Both the position numbers and the translations under genes were made by a program. Below the pieces are notes generated by a model. It saw nothing but the letters and a program-made list of their open reading frames with translations. It did not search any database and was not told where the DNA came from. Below, one piece after another: positions 12,853-24,990 of a stretch of 64,000 nt of DNA. This DNA comes from Rhytidiadelphus loreus (Eukaryota; Streptophyta; Bryopsida; Hypnales; Hylocomiaceae), in contig OX344762.1 in the NCBI GenBank assembly GCA_947034895.1, forward strand, positions 41,272,760 through 41,336,759, written 5' to 3'. Within the stretch, counting starts at the first letter, position 1, and every line of letters starts with the position of its first letter.

Positions 12853-13080
12853 TTAACCCTTAAACGTCGAGGAGGACGTTTCGTGTCAAGATGGATAACA
12901 AAGAATCTCCATGTGGGACATAAGTGCAACTATTCATCTTCCAAAATTTGTGTGGAAAGGGAATGTCTTCTATAGTAGTTTATCTTCTCATGAGTACTTT
13001 TTCAGTTTTTTAAGCCAACAATTCACACGGTAACAAATCAGATGATTTCCACGGTAACTGGCCTAGTGTTCAAGTGTTAA
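12853..13080. mobile_element. TTAA-bounded MITE, subfamily B copy 1
   Basis: A 228-base element starting TTAACCCTTAAACG and ending GTTCAAGTGTTAA, so TTAA lies at both ends and the termini are imperfect inverted repeats. The interior matches 24991-25210 (shared AAGTGCAACTATTCAT, TTTTTTAAGCCAACAAT). TTAA at both ends is the target duplication of piggyBac-type transposons. Because TTAA is its own reverse complement, it might instead be part of the inverted repeat. It lies about 0.85 kb upstream of the PRXL2-like start codon. Confidence 0.65.
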
Positions 13081-13318
13081 AAGGTGTGTCCCCCCCAAAT
13101 CACACCCTCTCTAAAGCCGCCATCATCACTTTGTGTACATCTCCAAAATCAATATTGAAGAAACGATTTTAGAACATCTACCAAAAAAATCTTTGATCCT
13201 TCACAACTTTTGCATACAATATCCAAATGTCGTGTTCTTTGGTGCGTTAGAACCTCCTTTCATTTTCCAACAAGAAAATGTGAAAATTTGACCAGTCTAG
13301 TGATAGAAAATCTACAAA
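13081..13318. repeat. Dispersed repeat C, copy 1
   Basis: Shares long blocks with 24075-24340 and 44612-44891, for example ACAATATCCAAATGT, TAGAACCTCCTTT and AAAATTTGACCAGTCT. It abuts the TTAA-bounded element on its left. It lies in the upstream region of the PRXL2-like gene. Confidence 0.65.
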
Positions 13319-13329
13319 AGTGTCGCTTT

Positions 13330-13920
13330 GGGCTGTCCCTAGCTTATAGAGAAGGAGATTTCACGGAGACTGATCCAGTTGACAGGAGAGAACTCTACAG
13401 TTTCAGTACACCAAAGAGGTTGCCGCCCTACGTTATAAGAAGGGTCAAATACTCCTGTCTTGGGGTGTGGGATACTGGGATCCTTTTCGGCTGCCAGCGG
13501 CTTCACTTCAAGCAGCTTGCATACACACTGAGCTGTTCAGGGACTTCGAGCAACAAGTGCAAGCGCCGAGGTTTTCTTCTTCTTCTATCGATCTTTTCCG
13601 GTTTGCAGCGTTTGCTTGCAGCTATCTTCAATTCGGTAGACAGTGGAGGTCCACATATTAAGCTCTTTAATTGATTCATTTTCTGTCGTGAGAACGTGGT
13701 ATGTTTGGAACTAGACACTGTTTGCAGGCAATGGTTCCAAGCGGCACGGTGGTCCATGAGTTTCTCATTTGAATGTCGATGCTTGATTGTGGTTGCAGGT
13801 TACTTTCTTTGAATGATGTTTAAAAGGGGCATGTGAATGTTCAAGAGAGAATTTCGATAGGGGTTCACTTATGTTGTGTGTGTTTTTCTCTTGGTGGGGA
13901 AGTTAAGATTGATTACAGTC
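13330..13920 (+). promoter_or_regulatory. Putative promoter and 5' UTR of the PRXL2-like gene
   Basis: Base composition rises here compared with the flanking repeats. A pyrimidine-rich run (TTTTCTTCTTCTTCTATCG at about 13571) and a CAG/GTTACT site near 13799 suggest transcribed leader sequence, possibly with its own intron. The open frames 13210-13674 and 13503-13757 overlap repeat C and this leader and show no domain, so I do not call them genes. The transcription start cannot be placed. Confidence 0.4.
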
Positions 13921-15780
13921 ATGGGGACGGAGAGAGGCTCACGGGCGGTGGCGGATGCGATCAAGGACATTGAGGTGGAGAAGATCCGGGGTCCTGGAGA
14001 TTCTGTGAATGTGAAGCTGGGCTCCTTTTGGGAGGATCAGGTATTTAATTTGAACTCTTGTGCTTGTGCTTTCTTTCGAAATGAGGGTTTAGTTCCACCG
14101 CCGAAGCATTTCTAAGGTAGGGAATACTACCGCTATTTGTTCTAAGAAATACAGAAATTATGTAATATGATACATGTTGGAGTGTGATTTGGGGGAGATT
14201 GGTATACAGCTGTGAGAGTAGTACAAGAGTCAAATCTGTTTTTATCCAAAATTTATCAGTGTATTGGATGATTTCTAATGCAATCATTCAAAGTTGGAAG
14301 TTGAGTATACAACCCTTGAAAAGATAGTATACATCTCCATTCAAGGTGAGTTTCTGTTGGTAGCAGAGAGCCTTTGCTTTTGCATTTCTTGTTTTGTACT
14401 AGGGTGGCTTCAGAAATTAATTGAGGCTATCAATTTTGGCGGAATTTACAGAATTTTTTTGCTATTTAGCTAGCTGCAATAAAATTTCTGGTAACTTACC
14501 ACAGATTTTTGACAAAATTGCGATAAAAGCTGACAAAACAATCACATTTTCTTCCTAAATTCTCTACATGCTTGTCACTAGAGCGAAGTGTTTGTCGAAA
14601 TCTGGCGATGATTAGCTCAAATAAAAAGGGCTGGTACAGTAAGAGGAGTCAGTCACTAGTAGTAGAGGTTTCTAATTGGCTTTAGAATTCTCTTACCTTT
14701 TGCAAATGACTGACTTGGTTTGCTTAACGTTTTCCAGCCGGTGTTGATCCATGTGCTTCGAAGATTCGGCTGCACACTCTGTCGAGGTCAGTCGGTGGAA
14801 ATGGCCAAAATGCTGCCTCTGTTGGAGGCCAATAATGTCCGCGTCATTGGCATCGGTAATGACGACTCCTACTCACTCTGTCTGGATCGATTTCCTTTCA
14901 AAAAAAATGTCAATTTTCTAGTTTCGTTGAAGTGTTTTGTAGCATAATGATATGCTATTTTATAATGATATGCAGGACTTGAGAAGTTTGGGCTGGAGGA
15001 GTTCGAGGAGAAGAAGTTCTGGAAGAGTGAGTTGTACATTGACAACGGAAAGAAGATTCACAAAGCCTTAGCACTGACCAAGGTGGGATGGGTGGGCACA
15101 TTTATGATGCTTTTTGCTAACAAGTCGGTGAAGGATGCCGTTGAGAATAGCAAGGACACCCCTGGGAACTGGCAGGGTGATGGCAGGTACATCACGCTTT
15201 GTTTGCTCTTCCCCAAAGTTTTGAGCCTCATGAGTTCTAAGCACTTTTGAGTATGTCATGAGGAGACTCCTTTTTTATTTTGTCCAGCTAGTATTCTTTA
15301 TTTTATGATCAACACGTGCAATGTTCTTCATGATTTCGTTTGACCTCTTTCTGAATTACATCTTTCCCATTACGATCCTTCAAATTGTTCTTATTAAAAC
15401 TGTGGAATCTTGGTTAGAAAATGGAGTCAGAATAGTCTAGTTCTGGATAGTTACCTAAATGCTATCTCAAGAAGTGAATAGAAGGTGCCTCATTATAATC
15501 AATGTTGTAGTAGTGACTGCCGAGGAGTGATTGGTTTCGGTTCAATGAAGCTTACTGCTTATTTGTGGTAGTGACATATGTTACAAGTCCTTGTTTTCAA
15601 GGTTTTTAAATGCAATTGTCTGGGTTTTTTCTCTGGGGGATTAGACAATTAGGAGCTACGTTTGTGATGGCCAAGGGAGGAGAGATGTTGTTGGACCACC
15701 GCCAGAAGGACTTTGCTGATCAGCCTACAAACGCTGAGATTCTCGAAGCATTGGGATTGGATTCAAGCCAAGCGAAGTAG
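13921..15780 (+). CDS. PRXL2-like thioredoxin-fold redox protein (AhpC/TSA-2 type), 4 exons
   Basis: Coding exons 13921-14040, 14738-14855, 14976-15186 and 15645-15780 join in frame to 194 residues plus TAG. All introns are GT-AG (CAG/GTATTT, TTTCCAG; G/GTAATG, ATGCAG; CAG/GTACAT, GGATTAG). The product resembles the PRXL2/FAM213 family (animal PRXL2B is a prostamide/prostaglandin F synthase; about 198 residues). After an N-terminal strand region comes RRFGCTLCR, placing the CxxC redox pair at residues 52 and 55. Then follow a helix, the GIGLEKFGLEEF and ELYIDNGKKIHKALAL segments, and a C-terminal GGEMLLDH strand plus helix, as in the family. It probably reduces peroxides or lipid peroxides with thioredoxin-type donors; that is inferred from the family. 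No transit peptide is obvious, so it is probably cytosolic. The GC-richer 13330-13920 is likely promoter and 5' UTR. Confidence 0.9.
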
Positions 15781-17648
15781 CTGCTGCAACTTGAGACCTT
15801 TTGTTTGAACATTGTGCACAGTTAGAGATCTTATTTCCACGGATTTGATAAATGAATGTCATATGGATCTGCGCTAGCTCGAGTGCTTGTGTAGGTTTCT
15901 GCTAATGGAGCATGTTTTAGAGTTTCCTCTTTGTAAGAAAAAATCTCCAATCACTTGTACAGTTTGGGAAGCTCCTTCAGTGTTTGGCTTTCGTCTCTAT
16001 GTATCTACTTTACACTGGACCTTGGTATCTTGCTTGCTTGAGATCTCCATCACTATCTTGTGCGGAATCGGTTTCTATAAGTCTCTTTGAGTGTTGTAAA
16101 GCAGAACATTTCATTTGTTCTACAACACAACAAATGTTGATTTTTTAAAGAATTTTTACCCTCGAGAATGAATTAAGAGAATGAAAGATGTCTTGGGAAC
16201 TTTTGAAGTCTAAAAAGCTTGTCAATTAAGTAAGAATCCGAAAAAGTAGTGAAGTACAACAACAAATGAATTTAATATGCAAAAAATATATATATAATTC
16301 AAACCGTATCCATTTAATAATTAAACACATAATATGTTTTGTCTTCTTTGATAATTAACACATTTTACATGTTTTTCTCTTCTTTGATATCAATATTCTG
16401 CAAAGTTTCTTTTAGTATTACAGTAAGTTCCGTACCAAAGTTAAGATGAAAATGTAAACTTTTCTCCAATTGAATAAATGACTGTTTCTAGTTGATTCAA
16501 AGTTGGTCATTGGAAAATTGATGTTAAAATCTGTTTTTTGCTTTTCTTCTTTCTGAATGATAAAGTGAATAAAAAATTAAATAATTCTTGATTTTTTTTT
16601 TTTAAAAAGCTTTTGAAACACATAAAAATGAATTAAATTTGTAATGATTGAAGAAACAATTATGATTGGTCAAACTCTTACTAGTGATAGGTTAATACTT
16701 CATTTGTTGAGCAAAATTTAGGAATTATTTTTCACAAATTTTACATATTTGAACGCACTTCCTCTAGACTCCAAGTTGGTGTGTAGGCTATCCATTATAC
16801 AAGCTAAGCTTGGCTTGTGTAGGTCATTGTTTTAGAAGTTGTTGAAAACGCATTCTTGTCATTGGATCAAGTACGCAACTCTACATGCCATAATTCTTCT
16901 AAGATCGACTCTCCCAATTTTAGTGGAAGCTTTCCACATGTTGTATTTACACATCAATAACTCCAATGTAATTGTTTCTTCAAGAATCCAGACTTGTATC
17001 CAATGATACTTTGAAGTGTTCTAGTAGCTCAAGATCACATGCAACGACGAAACCCAAAATGATTGGTCGCACAATCCTAGCATTCAAAAATTGGCTTGCA
17101 TTTCTCATTGCCAAAAGTAATTCACACAAATCTTGCACCAAATCAAATCTAGATGCAAATGGTCCAGCATATTTTAGCTTTAGTTTTCCATTTGTAGTAA
17201 CCCAAGTGTCCAAACTACTGCAAGCAAGTGTATTGAAGGACCTTGAATTAGATCTAGGTTTCTTGTAAAATAAAGACATGTCAAAAGCACAAGATAAAAT
17301 TGGTTGAAAGTGCTATGTGAAAATTCTTCAAATGTCGCATGAAAGAAATAATGAGTAAATACTTGGATATATAACTTGATGAATTTACAAGTGTACTAAT
17401 CCAAGTACATGTGAGCCACTTTCAAATAGTGCAATCCCGAGTGCAATGCTACAAATAAGCTTTGGTGCTTCTTCACCACCACTTCAATTAGAGGCCATTT
17501 GTCTTCATCAAACCAATTCACATAGGAACCCCTCTTCTTTCTTGTAAACAAAATAAGGTACTAATAGTAGAGTACCAAATGTTGAACCAACTGGCATTGA
17601 AGAATTTAAAAGACTACATAAATCAAGGGAGAATTTTCCAAGGCCTTC
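15781..17648. other. 3' flank of the PRXL2-like gene, then AT-rich spacer
   Basis: The first few hundred bases keep gene-like composition and probably include the 3' UTR. At 16105-16137 a weak inverted repeat (AACATTTCATTTGTT with AACAAATGTT) is present. From about 16260 on the sequence is AT-rich. Open frames at 16972-17279 occur on both strands and have no recognised product. Confidence 0.4.
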
Positions 17649-17870
17649 CACTACAAGAGAAAGGGGTGTTTTAAGTATAGTCCTAGATATAAGATATTAA
17701 GTAATGACCTTTATGTTGACCTTTATGTAGATTTTTAGTAAAAATTTATTGAAAAAACATGTACTTTTAGTAAATTTTTACTAAAAATCTACCTAAAGGT
17801 CATTACTTAATATCTTATCTCTAAGATTATACTTAAAAACACACTTAAAACACCCCTTTTTCTTGTAGTG
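17649..17870. mobile_element. CACTA-like foldback MITE
   Basis: A 222-base element with ends CACTACAAGA and TCTTGTAGTG, perfect 10-bp inverted termini of the CACTA class. The inverted repeat continues inward almost throughout (AAAGGGGTGTTTTAAGT with ACTTAAAACACCCC; AGATATTAAGTAATGACCTT with AAGGTCATTACTTAATATCT). The flanking triplets are TTC and ATC, two of three matching, so the target duplication has decayed or is absent. It has no coding capacity. Confidence 0.85.
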
Positions 17871-20800
17871 ATCACAACTTCATCAACACGTTGTCAAACA
17901 AGGGAAATAGCATGCAGAGATTTCTGAGCTTCTTTGGATAAGTCACGGAGATGATGCGCCTTTTGTAAAGAAATCAAGGGAAGTTGAATTGAAGTTGGGT
18001 TGCAGCGAGGATTTGCAACCAAATGTGCTACCCAAACGTCTTCTTTGTGTATCAACCCATGTGCTGCTTCAGTGTATCAATTCAACAGAGGTTGTTAAAA
18101 CAGCAAGGACCAATAGATCATCCCCACCTCAAAACTGAAGAACTTTAAGACTCAAGAGAAGTTTGATAGCTAAAATCAAGCAAATAAATTTGTTGATCCA
18201 GTCAGAGGTTTTGCTGTAGACTTAATGAATGACAAATTCCATACTAAGATCTACAATGCACCATATCTCATTTACATCAGGCATGGGGGGCAAACTAGAG
18301 CTATTTCCAAGTATGATTTCCTTTGTGAGCTTGATTTCAATCTTTGTACTGGGCGGTTACTGCATTGTGCTGGAATGATCTGCATTTCAAAGCTCAGAAC
18401 TGGGAACACATAATGCACGATCACATTCAAATTAATCAATGATTAGCAATTCCACTTTGAGAAAGAAGTCGGTGGCAATTCACAGCCTCAAGCATCCTCG
18501 TACCTTACCAAACAGGCAAAGCTGCAAAAACGTAAGGCTCATCTAACTTGCCAGAGTTGGTCAATAAATAGTACAACCTCTTGACCTTCCACACATATTA
18601 GTACAACCACTTGAACTTAACATAAACATGGAATCTTGCTAGTACAACACAATTACACAAACTCTAAGGGAAGTCTCAAGAACAATTTCCCACCAAAAGA
18701 GTGCAAAAACAATAAAAACAAGCACTAAAGGGTCCCTGCAAGCAACATCGTCTATGGAAGGGAAGGCTTATTTTTAGGGTTAGTATAAGGTTAATATAAA
18801 GAACTCCAATATAATTTGTTAGTCCAAAAAAAGCCTTACAGGCTTAAGAAAATGCAAGGTTTGAAGGGACCCCAATGTCTTTCAAAACTTACTTCAAAAA
18901 CACAAACAATGAAGCGAAATTGCTCCTAAAATACCATTTGGCAAATTTTGGCTTAGTAGCCAAAAAATCCACTAAAATGAATCCAACGGGAACAAAGTAC
19001 AAGGAAAGGGTGGTTTGAGAGGGAGAAGGACATTGTAGAGGTAATCTTATCCCTACCAAATTTTCATCTAATTTTCAAGATTTTCTACTTCTACAATGAT
19101 TCAAACTTCTAGCTTTTGAAGAAAGATTCAAATCACAAATAGATTGCGCCATTGGTTCAGAAGGCCATTTTCAATTTGTAGAACCACCCTCCTCATTCTC
19201 AATTGCAAAAAAGTTACAAAAGCTAGAGCCAAGTTCTAACAAAAATGGAGTAAAAATTCAACTATTAGAGTTTATCTTTTTGAAGAAATTGACTGGCTTG
19301 GTTCATTTGAAAGGTGTAAAGCAGTAAAAAAATAAAACTACTTTAGCCTCGTTTTGATTTTGTATACTCTACAAATATTTCCCAATTTTGTCAGAATTGG
19401 AGAATCTCAACGGTTTGGATACTTGTTGATATTGAAACACCTTGAAACTTCTTGGGTCTTGTTATTATTATAAAACAAGATATCTTAGTTTTTGTGAGAT
19501 TTTATCGCAACCTAGACAATTTCTAAGAATTTTTCATCATTATTTTGAGTGGTTGACTATCTGAAATAGGATCTTTTGTTAGTCAAATGATCCCATGAAT
19601 TTTTATGGAACCTCTCATGAAATCTCATAAAGATGTGTAGGCTCATGTTTTACTATGCACCTTTGAAGCTTTGAAGAAGGAGAATAAAATCCCGCTATCT
19701 CCTTAACTATCAATGATTAAAGAATCTTTTGCACAAAAAAAAATCTTAGCACACTAATTGTGTCATTAGATTCTAGATGTGATTTTAGCCCTAGAACACC
19801 TTACTTCTACTATAGATGCCCTTCTCTAGTCTATCTTGAGTTTTCAAATCTATGGACTAATAATCAGGGTTTCTATTATTTCTCAAAACAACTAGGAAAT
19901 TGAAACCTATCTTAAGAAAATGACTTAGTGATCTCACTAGGGTTCCTTTGGAACATTTTAGCCAAGATTTGTCACAATCAAGGTAGGATAACCCCTCAAG
20001 GACCACATGACCACAATATCCTCTTTAAATTTTCAATGATAGATTCTCAATAGGATGAAACAAATCTCAATATTTTGTAACTTGGATTTTGAAGAGTAAT
20101 AAGTTGACATACTTGTTGCATTTTCTTATTTTCAAATTTCAATGTAAAAAGTATTTAAAATTTTATTAAAGAAATGTACTCTAGAAAAATAAATAAATAA
20201 ATAAATAAACATAATGTTTTTCTAATGAAAGGAATAGTAGGGATGGAAAAAAAAACATTTTCATAGACATTTCTAATCTTCACTCTGCACAATTAAGTTG
20301 GTTCTAAAGAACTTTTTTTCACATGTGCATTTTTAGCAATTCAAAAAATACAAGGTTCAATCTAGTATGATTAAGAATACAAAATAATTAGAATTATTCC
20401 AATTTTTTTTAAGATGTTCAAAAAAATGTGCTAATAATATGAATTGGCCAATTTCTAAAATCAAAACATATATAATTTTTTTTTAATTTTGTAGGATCCA
20501 ATTTGTCTATTTTGTCTTTCTATTTCTTTTGTTTGAAAATGTGTACAAATTTGAGTGAATTTTTTGTTTATTAATTTTTTATTAAAAAAATACTACATTT
20601 GCCTTAAATTCTTGTACAATTTTGTTTTGGAAGGAGGGCAAAAAAGCATTATTTGCCTTCTTATAATTTTTCTTCTCCAAAAGCTATGTTTTTTGCCTAT
20701 GAAGTTGATCATCTGAAATTGTTATAATCTAAAAATCCAACGGTCAATACTTTCCACTATTAATTCTATGCATACTAGACAAAACATTTTTTACTTTTGT

Positions 20801-21806
20801 ATGGTTTAATTTTTTTTAAATTACACATGCTTGTGCAAAAAAATATCAAAGTAGGACCTTGAGAGGTGCACTTAATTCTACTACAACAAACCATGTGCAA
20901 ACAAGCTGTTTATGATAAACTATAATTTCAACCTAAGATTTTGAGCATTGTTTAATAATGACTATAGATTTCTAGTGCCGAAATTTCCAACTCAAATAAA
21001 ATATGAAATTATTTCTAGAAGAGGTTGAAAATGAACTAAAATGGCATGTTTTTCAACTCAAGTAATTATAGAGAACACGATTAGATGACCATTGAATCAA
21101 TATTCAACTCAAAATGAGCTTTCAATAGAGAATTATTTTTTAGGAATTTTTAGTTCATTTTTTAGACAATTTTTTCTTATATAATATAGAGGTGTGAAAT
21201 TTATTTTTTAGTTCTACAATGTATCTTTATATTTCAAAAATTTGTAACTAATTATTGCTAACAAATAAAAATAACAATAATTCAAAACATAAACTTTCAA
21301 ATTAGGAAAATCTATTCATATTTTATTTATTTATTTATATTTAAAATTCAAAAAGTATATTGGAGGTCCAAAATTTTGTTTGCACGTGGTTTCTAATGGA
21401 CACTCTAAGTCACCCCCCGAGAGTAGGACAATTCATTGAAAACCTCCATTGTCAAAAAGTTGTTGGGCCTTGAGGAATTAAGCGTTTCCGGCAATATTCA
21501 CAAAGTATTAAATACTTACACTATTTCTAGGTTTCTAAACTATATTGGCATGTAATATATGTATTTTGGTTTAACACTCTTTTAGGGCATTCGGGCATAT
21601 AAAATTTAACTTGAATTGGAAAAAAATAAAACAAAATAAAATTGTAACTTTTAGATCATCAAATTTGGCAAGCATAGTTACAAATATTCTAAGTTGTAAT
21701 CAATCATGGCTTTCTTTCTCATTCTTTCTCGTTTCTATTAAGAAAGTTTGTTTTTCTAGTTCATACCATTTTTGGAATATTTATTTTTTATAACAATCTT
21801 ACCATT
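17871..21806. other. Intergenic, no gene seen
   Basis: AT-rich DNA with many homopolymer runs and an AAAT tetranucleotide run at 20186-20209. The 17,950-18,550 part is somewhat GC-richer but yields no domain. No inverted-repeat element was recognised. Confidence 0.4.
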
Positions 21807-22525
21807 GGAATTAGTGTGTTTCAATTCCATCTTAGAGCTATCAACAATCTAATTTTTCCTTCTATCTTGTACCTACTTTGACTTAATAATTTTTTAAGAA
21901 TGAAAATCAATGGGTGGTTTAGTAAAAATCCCAAATTTTCAACTCAAGTCTTGAACATAATTTTATAATTTATAATCTATATTATAAAAATCTTAAATTA
22001 AGAGCATTCAAAGTCTTATAATCTAGTCAAGCTAGAAACCAAAAAACTCATTTTCTTCATCTTAAACACTTATATCTTGTAATTGGTACAATAAATTTAA
22101 GACTCTTCCAAATATTCTCATACTAATCTACAACCCTTGGGGGGGGGATCAAATTGCACCATTTCAAAATAAATGTCTACTTTTCTCCAGATAAAATTCA
22201 TAAATGTAATCTTTTTTGCCTGAAATTTTCCATTTCTATTAAAAATGTGAATGAGGTCACCAGATTTTGATGAAAAAGTGCATCAATATAATTGAAAAGT
22301 GTTTTTTGGATCACAAGATGGATGAATGTAGAAATACAATGCTTCACCAAATTTTAAGTGATTGCCATCTTGGCACTTTCTCATAAAGTAAAAAAAAAAA
22401 GGGTTGCTAGTCTAGTGCAAGATCCCATGGTTGGATATGCAAAAAAAACAATTGTTGAATTGTTCATTGTTTACATTGAAAATGGCAGTTTTGACTCATT
22501 TTTGATTGAAAAATGGCCTCGAGAC
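21807..22525 (+). repeat. Diverged interspersed repeat I/H, copy 1
   Basis: 21810-21960 matches 25868-26015 (shared TTTCAATTCCATCTTA, ACTTTGACTTAATAATTTT, AAGAATGAAAATCA). 22428-22525 matches 26190-26285 (GGTTGGATATGCAAA, CATTGAAAATG). 22149-22380 matches 29853-30090 (ATCAAATTGCACAATTTC-like start, GATGAAAAAGTGCA, TTTCAAGTGATTGCCAT-like end). These are probably parts of one old element whose copies have decayed to different extents. Class unknown. Confidence 0.6.
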
Positions 22526-22870
22526 TATAATAATTTAGAAAATATATTAAATTATAGTGATATCAAATTGTCCCTCGCTACTTTTTCCACATCTGACACT
22601 ATATCAATATTTATTATTACTATACAAGAAATGTACTACTGCACTTTTGAATTTGAACCCCTATGTGTACAAATGAAAATATTTGTAGAAATATCTATTG
22701 ATTTTGATGATTTGTAAGGTAACTTTCTTGAGGTATGGCAACCTAATTTCACTAGGTAGGTCAGTAAGTACCTACCAAGCTTTCATTGAAAGCATCAGAA
22801 TATTTTTGAAAGTAGGTTCAAACAACCCAAACTAGGAGTATAGAAACGCTCACATTAAATAGGATTTTAA

Positions 22871-23040
22871 TCTTAGACACCTGGTGCAAAAACGAGTTTT
22901 TTTCTCCGGTAATTTTCATCGGCCCAGGTGGCACCTCTCACTCAGCCTGCCTCCCAGGCTGAATTGTCCGCGTGAACCGGACTAGTTGTACTCTCACTCT
23001 GTTTTTTAATTCCACCGTCTCTTTGAAAAAAAAAAAAAAA
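22871..23040 (+). mobile_element. Short poly(A) retroposon with 12-13 bp target duplication (SINE-like)
   Basis: A GC-richer insert of about 170 bases ends in an A16-17 tract. It is flanked by exact copies of AATAGGATTTTAA at 22858-22870 and 23040-23052 (12 bp if the A shared with the tail is excluded). This is the signature of LINE-mediated, target-primed insertion. The body starts TCTTAGACACCTGG and contains inverted GCCTG/CAGGC blocks. I do not see clean tRNA A and B boxes, so it may be a SINE of unusual head or a reverse-transcribed small RNA. Confidence 0.8.
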
Positions 23041-23052
23041 ATAGGATTTTAA

Positions 23053-24074
23053 GAGGTGTCCGTCACAAAATGGTCGGTGCAAATGCTCCTCTTAATAGAT
23101 TTGCATAACTGTACTAGCTGTCCGGGTATGCGCATGTTAAGTTATGTATATTTGATACTGGTACGCAAGAGCATAAAAGAGATTTAAAATATATTTAACC
23201 AATCCTTACACTAAAGAAAGGGGCATGGTGATAAACATAATATCAAATAAGTTATAAACCCAAGTCACTTTTGTGGTCAGTTGTATAAAGAATCCATACT
23301 CATATCTTTATTGAAACTTTCTTGTGGTGATTCATGTGACATGGGTATCTCAAAAGAAGGGTGGTACAGAGGTTATTTATTTATGTGTGTATATGTATAA
23401 AGAATTTTACTATGATCTTAAAATAATATGATTACAATTAAAACAAGATAACCAACTACATTGGTTTATCCTGATTGAAGGGGGAACTATGGTAAGTTAA
23501 TCAAGTGGCAACAATGAATTGAAGAAGTAGCTCGAGAAACAAGGACGTACATTGTCTACAAGGCACATTAACAGGGCATTGTTTTAATTTTGAAACAGTA
23601 TGCATTGGCAAGTTTAAAGAGGGTTCAAGTCAATAGGCCAATTTTTTTTGACAAAAGCAATGTATCCTCCAAAAGAACAAGTTTAAATAGACTCGAGTAG
23701 GTCATCTTCAATACACTCCAGACTTTGCCCCCATCAAATAGAACTTTGACTTTTCACTACTTTGTAATTAGAACTTTAATTTATTTTTTTACCATTGGAA
23801 GCACATTCAAAAGTACTTTGAATGGGTAGAAGAAAACTCAAATCTAGACATTATAGAAAGAAAATAAACTACTTCAAAAGCCAACTAAAAGATAAAAAAT
23901 TATAGTGGTGTTGGCAAATCACAATTACTATTGCACTTTGCACTCCAAATTGGCTCAAATTTGTAACAAGTGCTTACATATTGAAGCTAGAAAAATGAGA
24001 GAGTGACTCTAACTTGTGGATTAAAACACATTTCACATTTTGAAGGACTATTTGCTATTTGTAGATTGTAAGCA
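23053..24074. other. Intergenic, no gene seen
   Basis: AT-rich DNA with no domain-bearing open frame and no recognisable element. Confidence 0.4.
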
Positions 24075-24340
24075 CTACAGTAGGCACCCCCAAATGTGCC
24101 ACTATCCCTAAATTGCCATCTTTACTCTATGTAAATCTCCAAAATCAATTATGTACCTGTGTGGAAGAAACACTTTTAGAACCAAACTTTGTTCCTTCAT
24201 AACTTTTGTAGATAATATCCAAATGTCGCATTCTTTTGTGCATTAGAACCTCCTTTTACTTGCCAATAAGAAAATTTGAACAGTCTACTAATAGTAATTA
24301 GGCACTGTAGCAATTAGTGGCGGTTTGGGGGGTACCCACC
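24075..24340. repeat. Dispersed repeat C, copy 2
   Basis: Matches 13087-13318 and 44612-44891 (TAATATCCAAATGTCG, TTAGAACCTCCTTTTACTTG). Its right end, GGTACCCACCTTA, is shared with the 44612 copy (ATGTACCCACCTTA) and directly abuts the next element. Confidence 0.65.
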
Positions 24341-24569
24341 TTAACCCCTTAACGCCTCAATCCTTTTTCTAATTTTGGCACATTTTTGCTTATATCTTTC
24401 TACAAAAATATCATTTACCACAATTTCATGAAATTGATCATTAAGGAAGGTTGTCTTTTCAAGATTCAAGTGTTACATTGGATGAATGGAAATTTAGTTG
24501 GATAAAACAGCACCTCGAAGCCATCTGTTCATCGTCCAGAATATGGACGTTGGAGCACTTAAGGGTTAA
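24341..24569 (+). mobile_element. TTAA-bounded MITE, subfamily A copy 1
   Basis: A 229-base element beginning TTAACCCCTTAACGCC and ending GGAGCACTTAAGGGTTAA. The same sequence occurs in reverse orientation at 42313-42542, with the same two TTAA boundaries and nearly the same length. Shared interior blocks include GGTTGTCTTTTCA, ATTTTGGCACATTTTT and TGAAATTGATCATT. TTAA boundaries and CCC-starting termini suggest a piggyBac-type origin. No transposase is present. Confidence 0.75.
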
Positions 24570-24903
24570 TCATAATGTAATTCACTCACTCAATCTGAAT
24601 TTTTGCAGCAGAGAATCAAACTTCTCAGGGCAGTATGAAACTTTGTCAATCTTTTGTGTGAAGGGAAGTTTCGAAGGAAGGAACTGAAGCTTATGGCTGT
24701 GAAAGTGTGAACTCATCTTGCGTAGTACGGTACACAAGTCAGAGAGATTTGACTACACACAAGAGAACCTCATTTATCGTAATCGTTGAACCCCCGAACG
24801 ATGGAGCCCAGGACCGTGTAGCTAGTCAAACTTGAAAGTCTCTCACTTTGCTTTGGATTGAAGGCAACCATGCCGCGTTCAACAATGTTCAAGTGGCATC
24901 GTG

Positions 24904-24990
24904 CTAAGGTAGTATGCTCTAAATGCATGCATCTTCTTCAAATGGGCCTTATTATTAGCTGGAGAATGGAGATAGGGTGATCTTCAATCC
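24904..24990 (+). repeat. Fragment of the AGGTAGTATGC-terminus family
   Basis: CTAAGGTAGTATGCTCTAAATG through GGGTGAT matches the left end of the element at 61847 (ATCTTCTTCAAATG, CCTGGAGAATG-like block). The match stops at the TTAA element that begins at 24991, so this looks like a copy truncated by, or adjoining, that insertion. Confidence 0.65.

Noticed and set aside
13210..13674. 154-codon open frame upstream of the redox gene
   Set aside because: It starts inside dispersed repeat C and runs into the presumed leader, with no domain seen.
22358..22717. 119-codon open frame
   Set aside because: It overlaps diverged repeats and shows no motif; an AT-rich stretch easily leaves such frames open.
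24700..24880. GC-richer stretch considered as a tRNA or SINE head
   Set aside because: No cloverleaf, no A or B box and no poly(A)/target duplication could be found.
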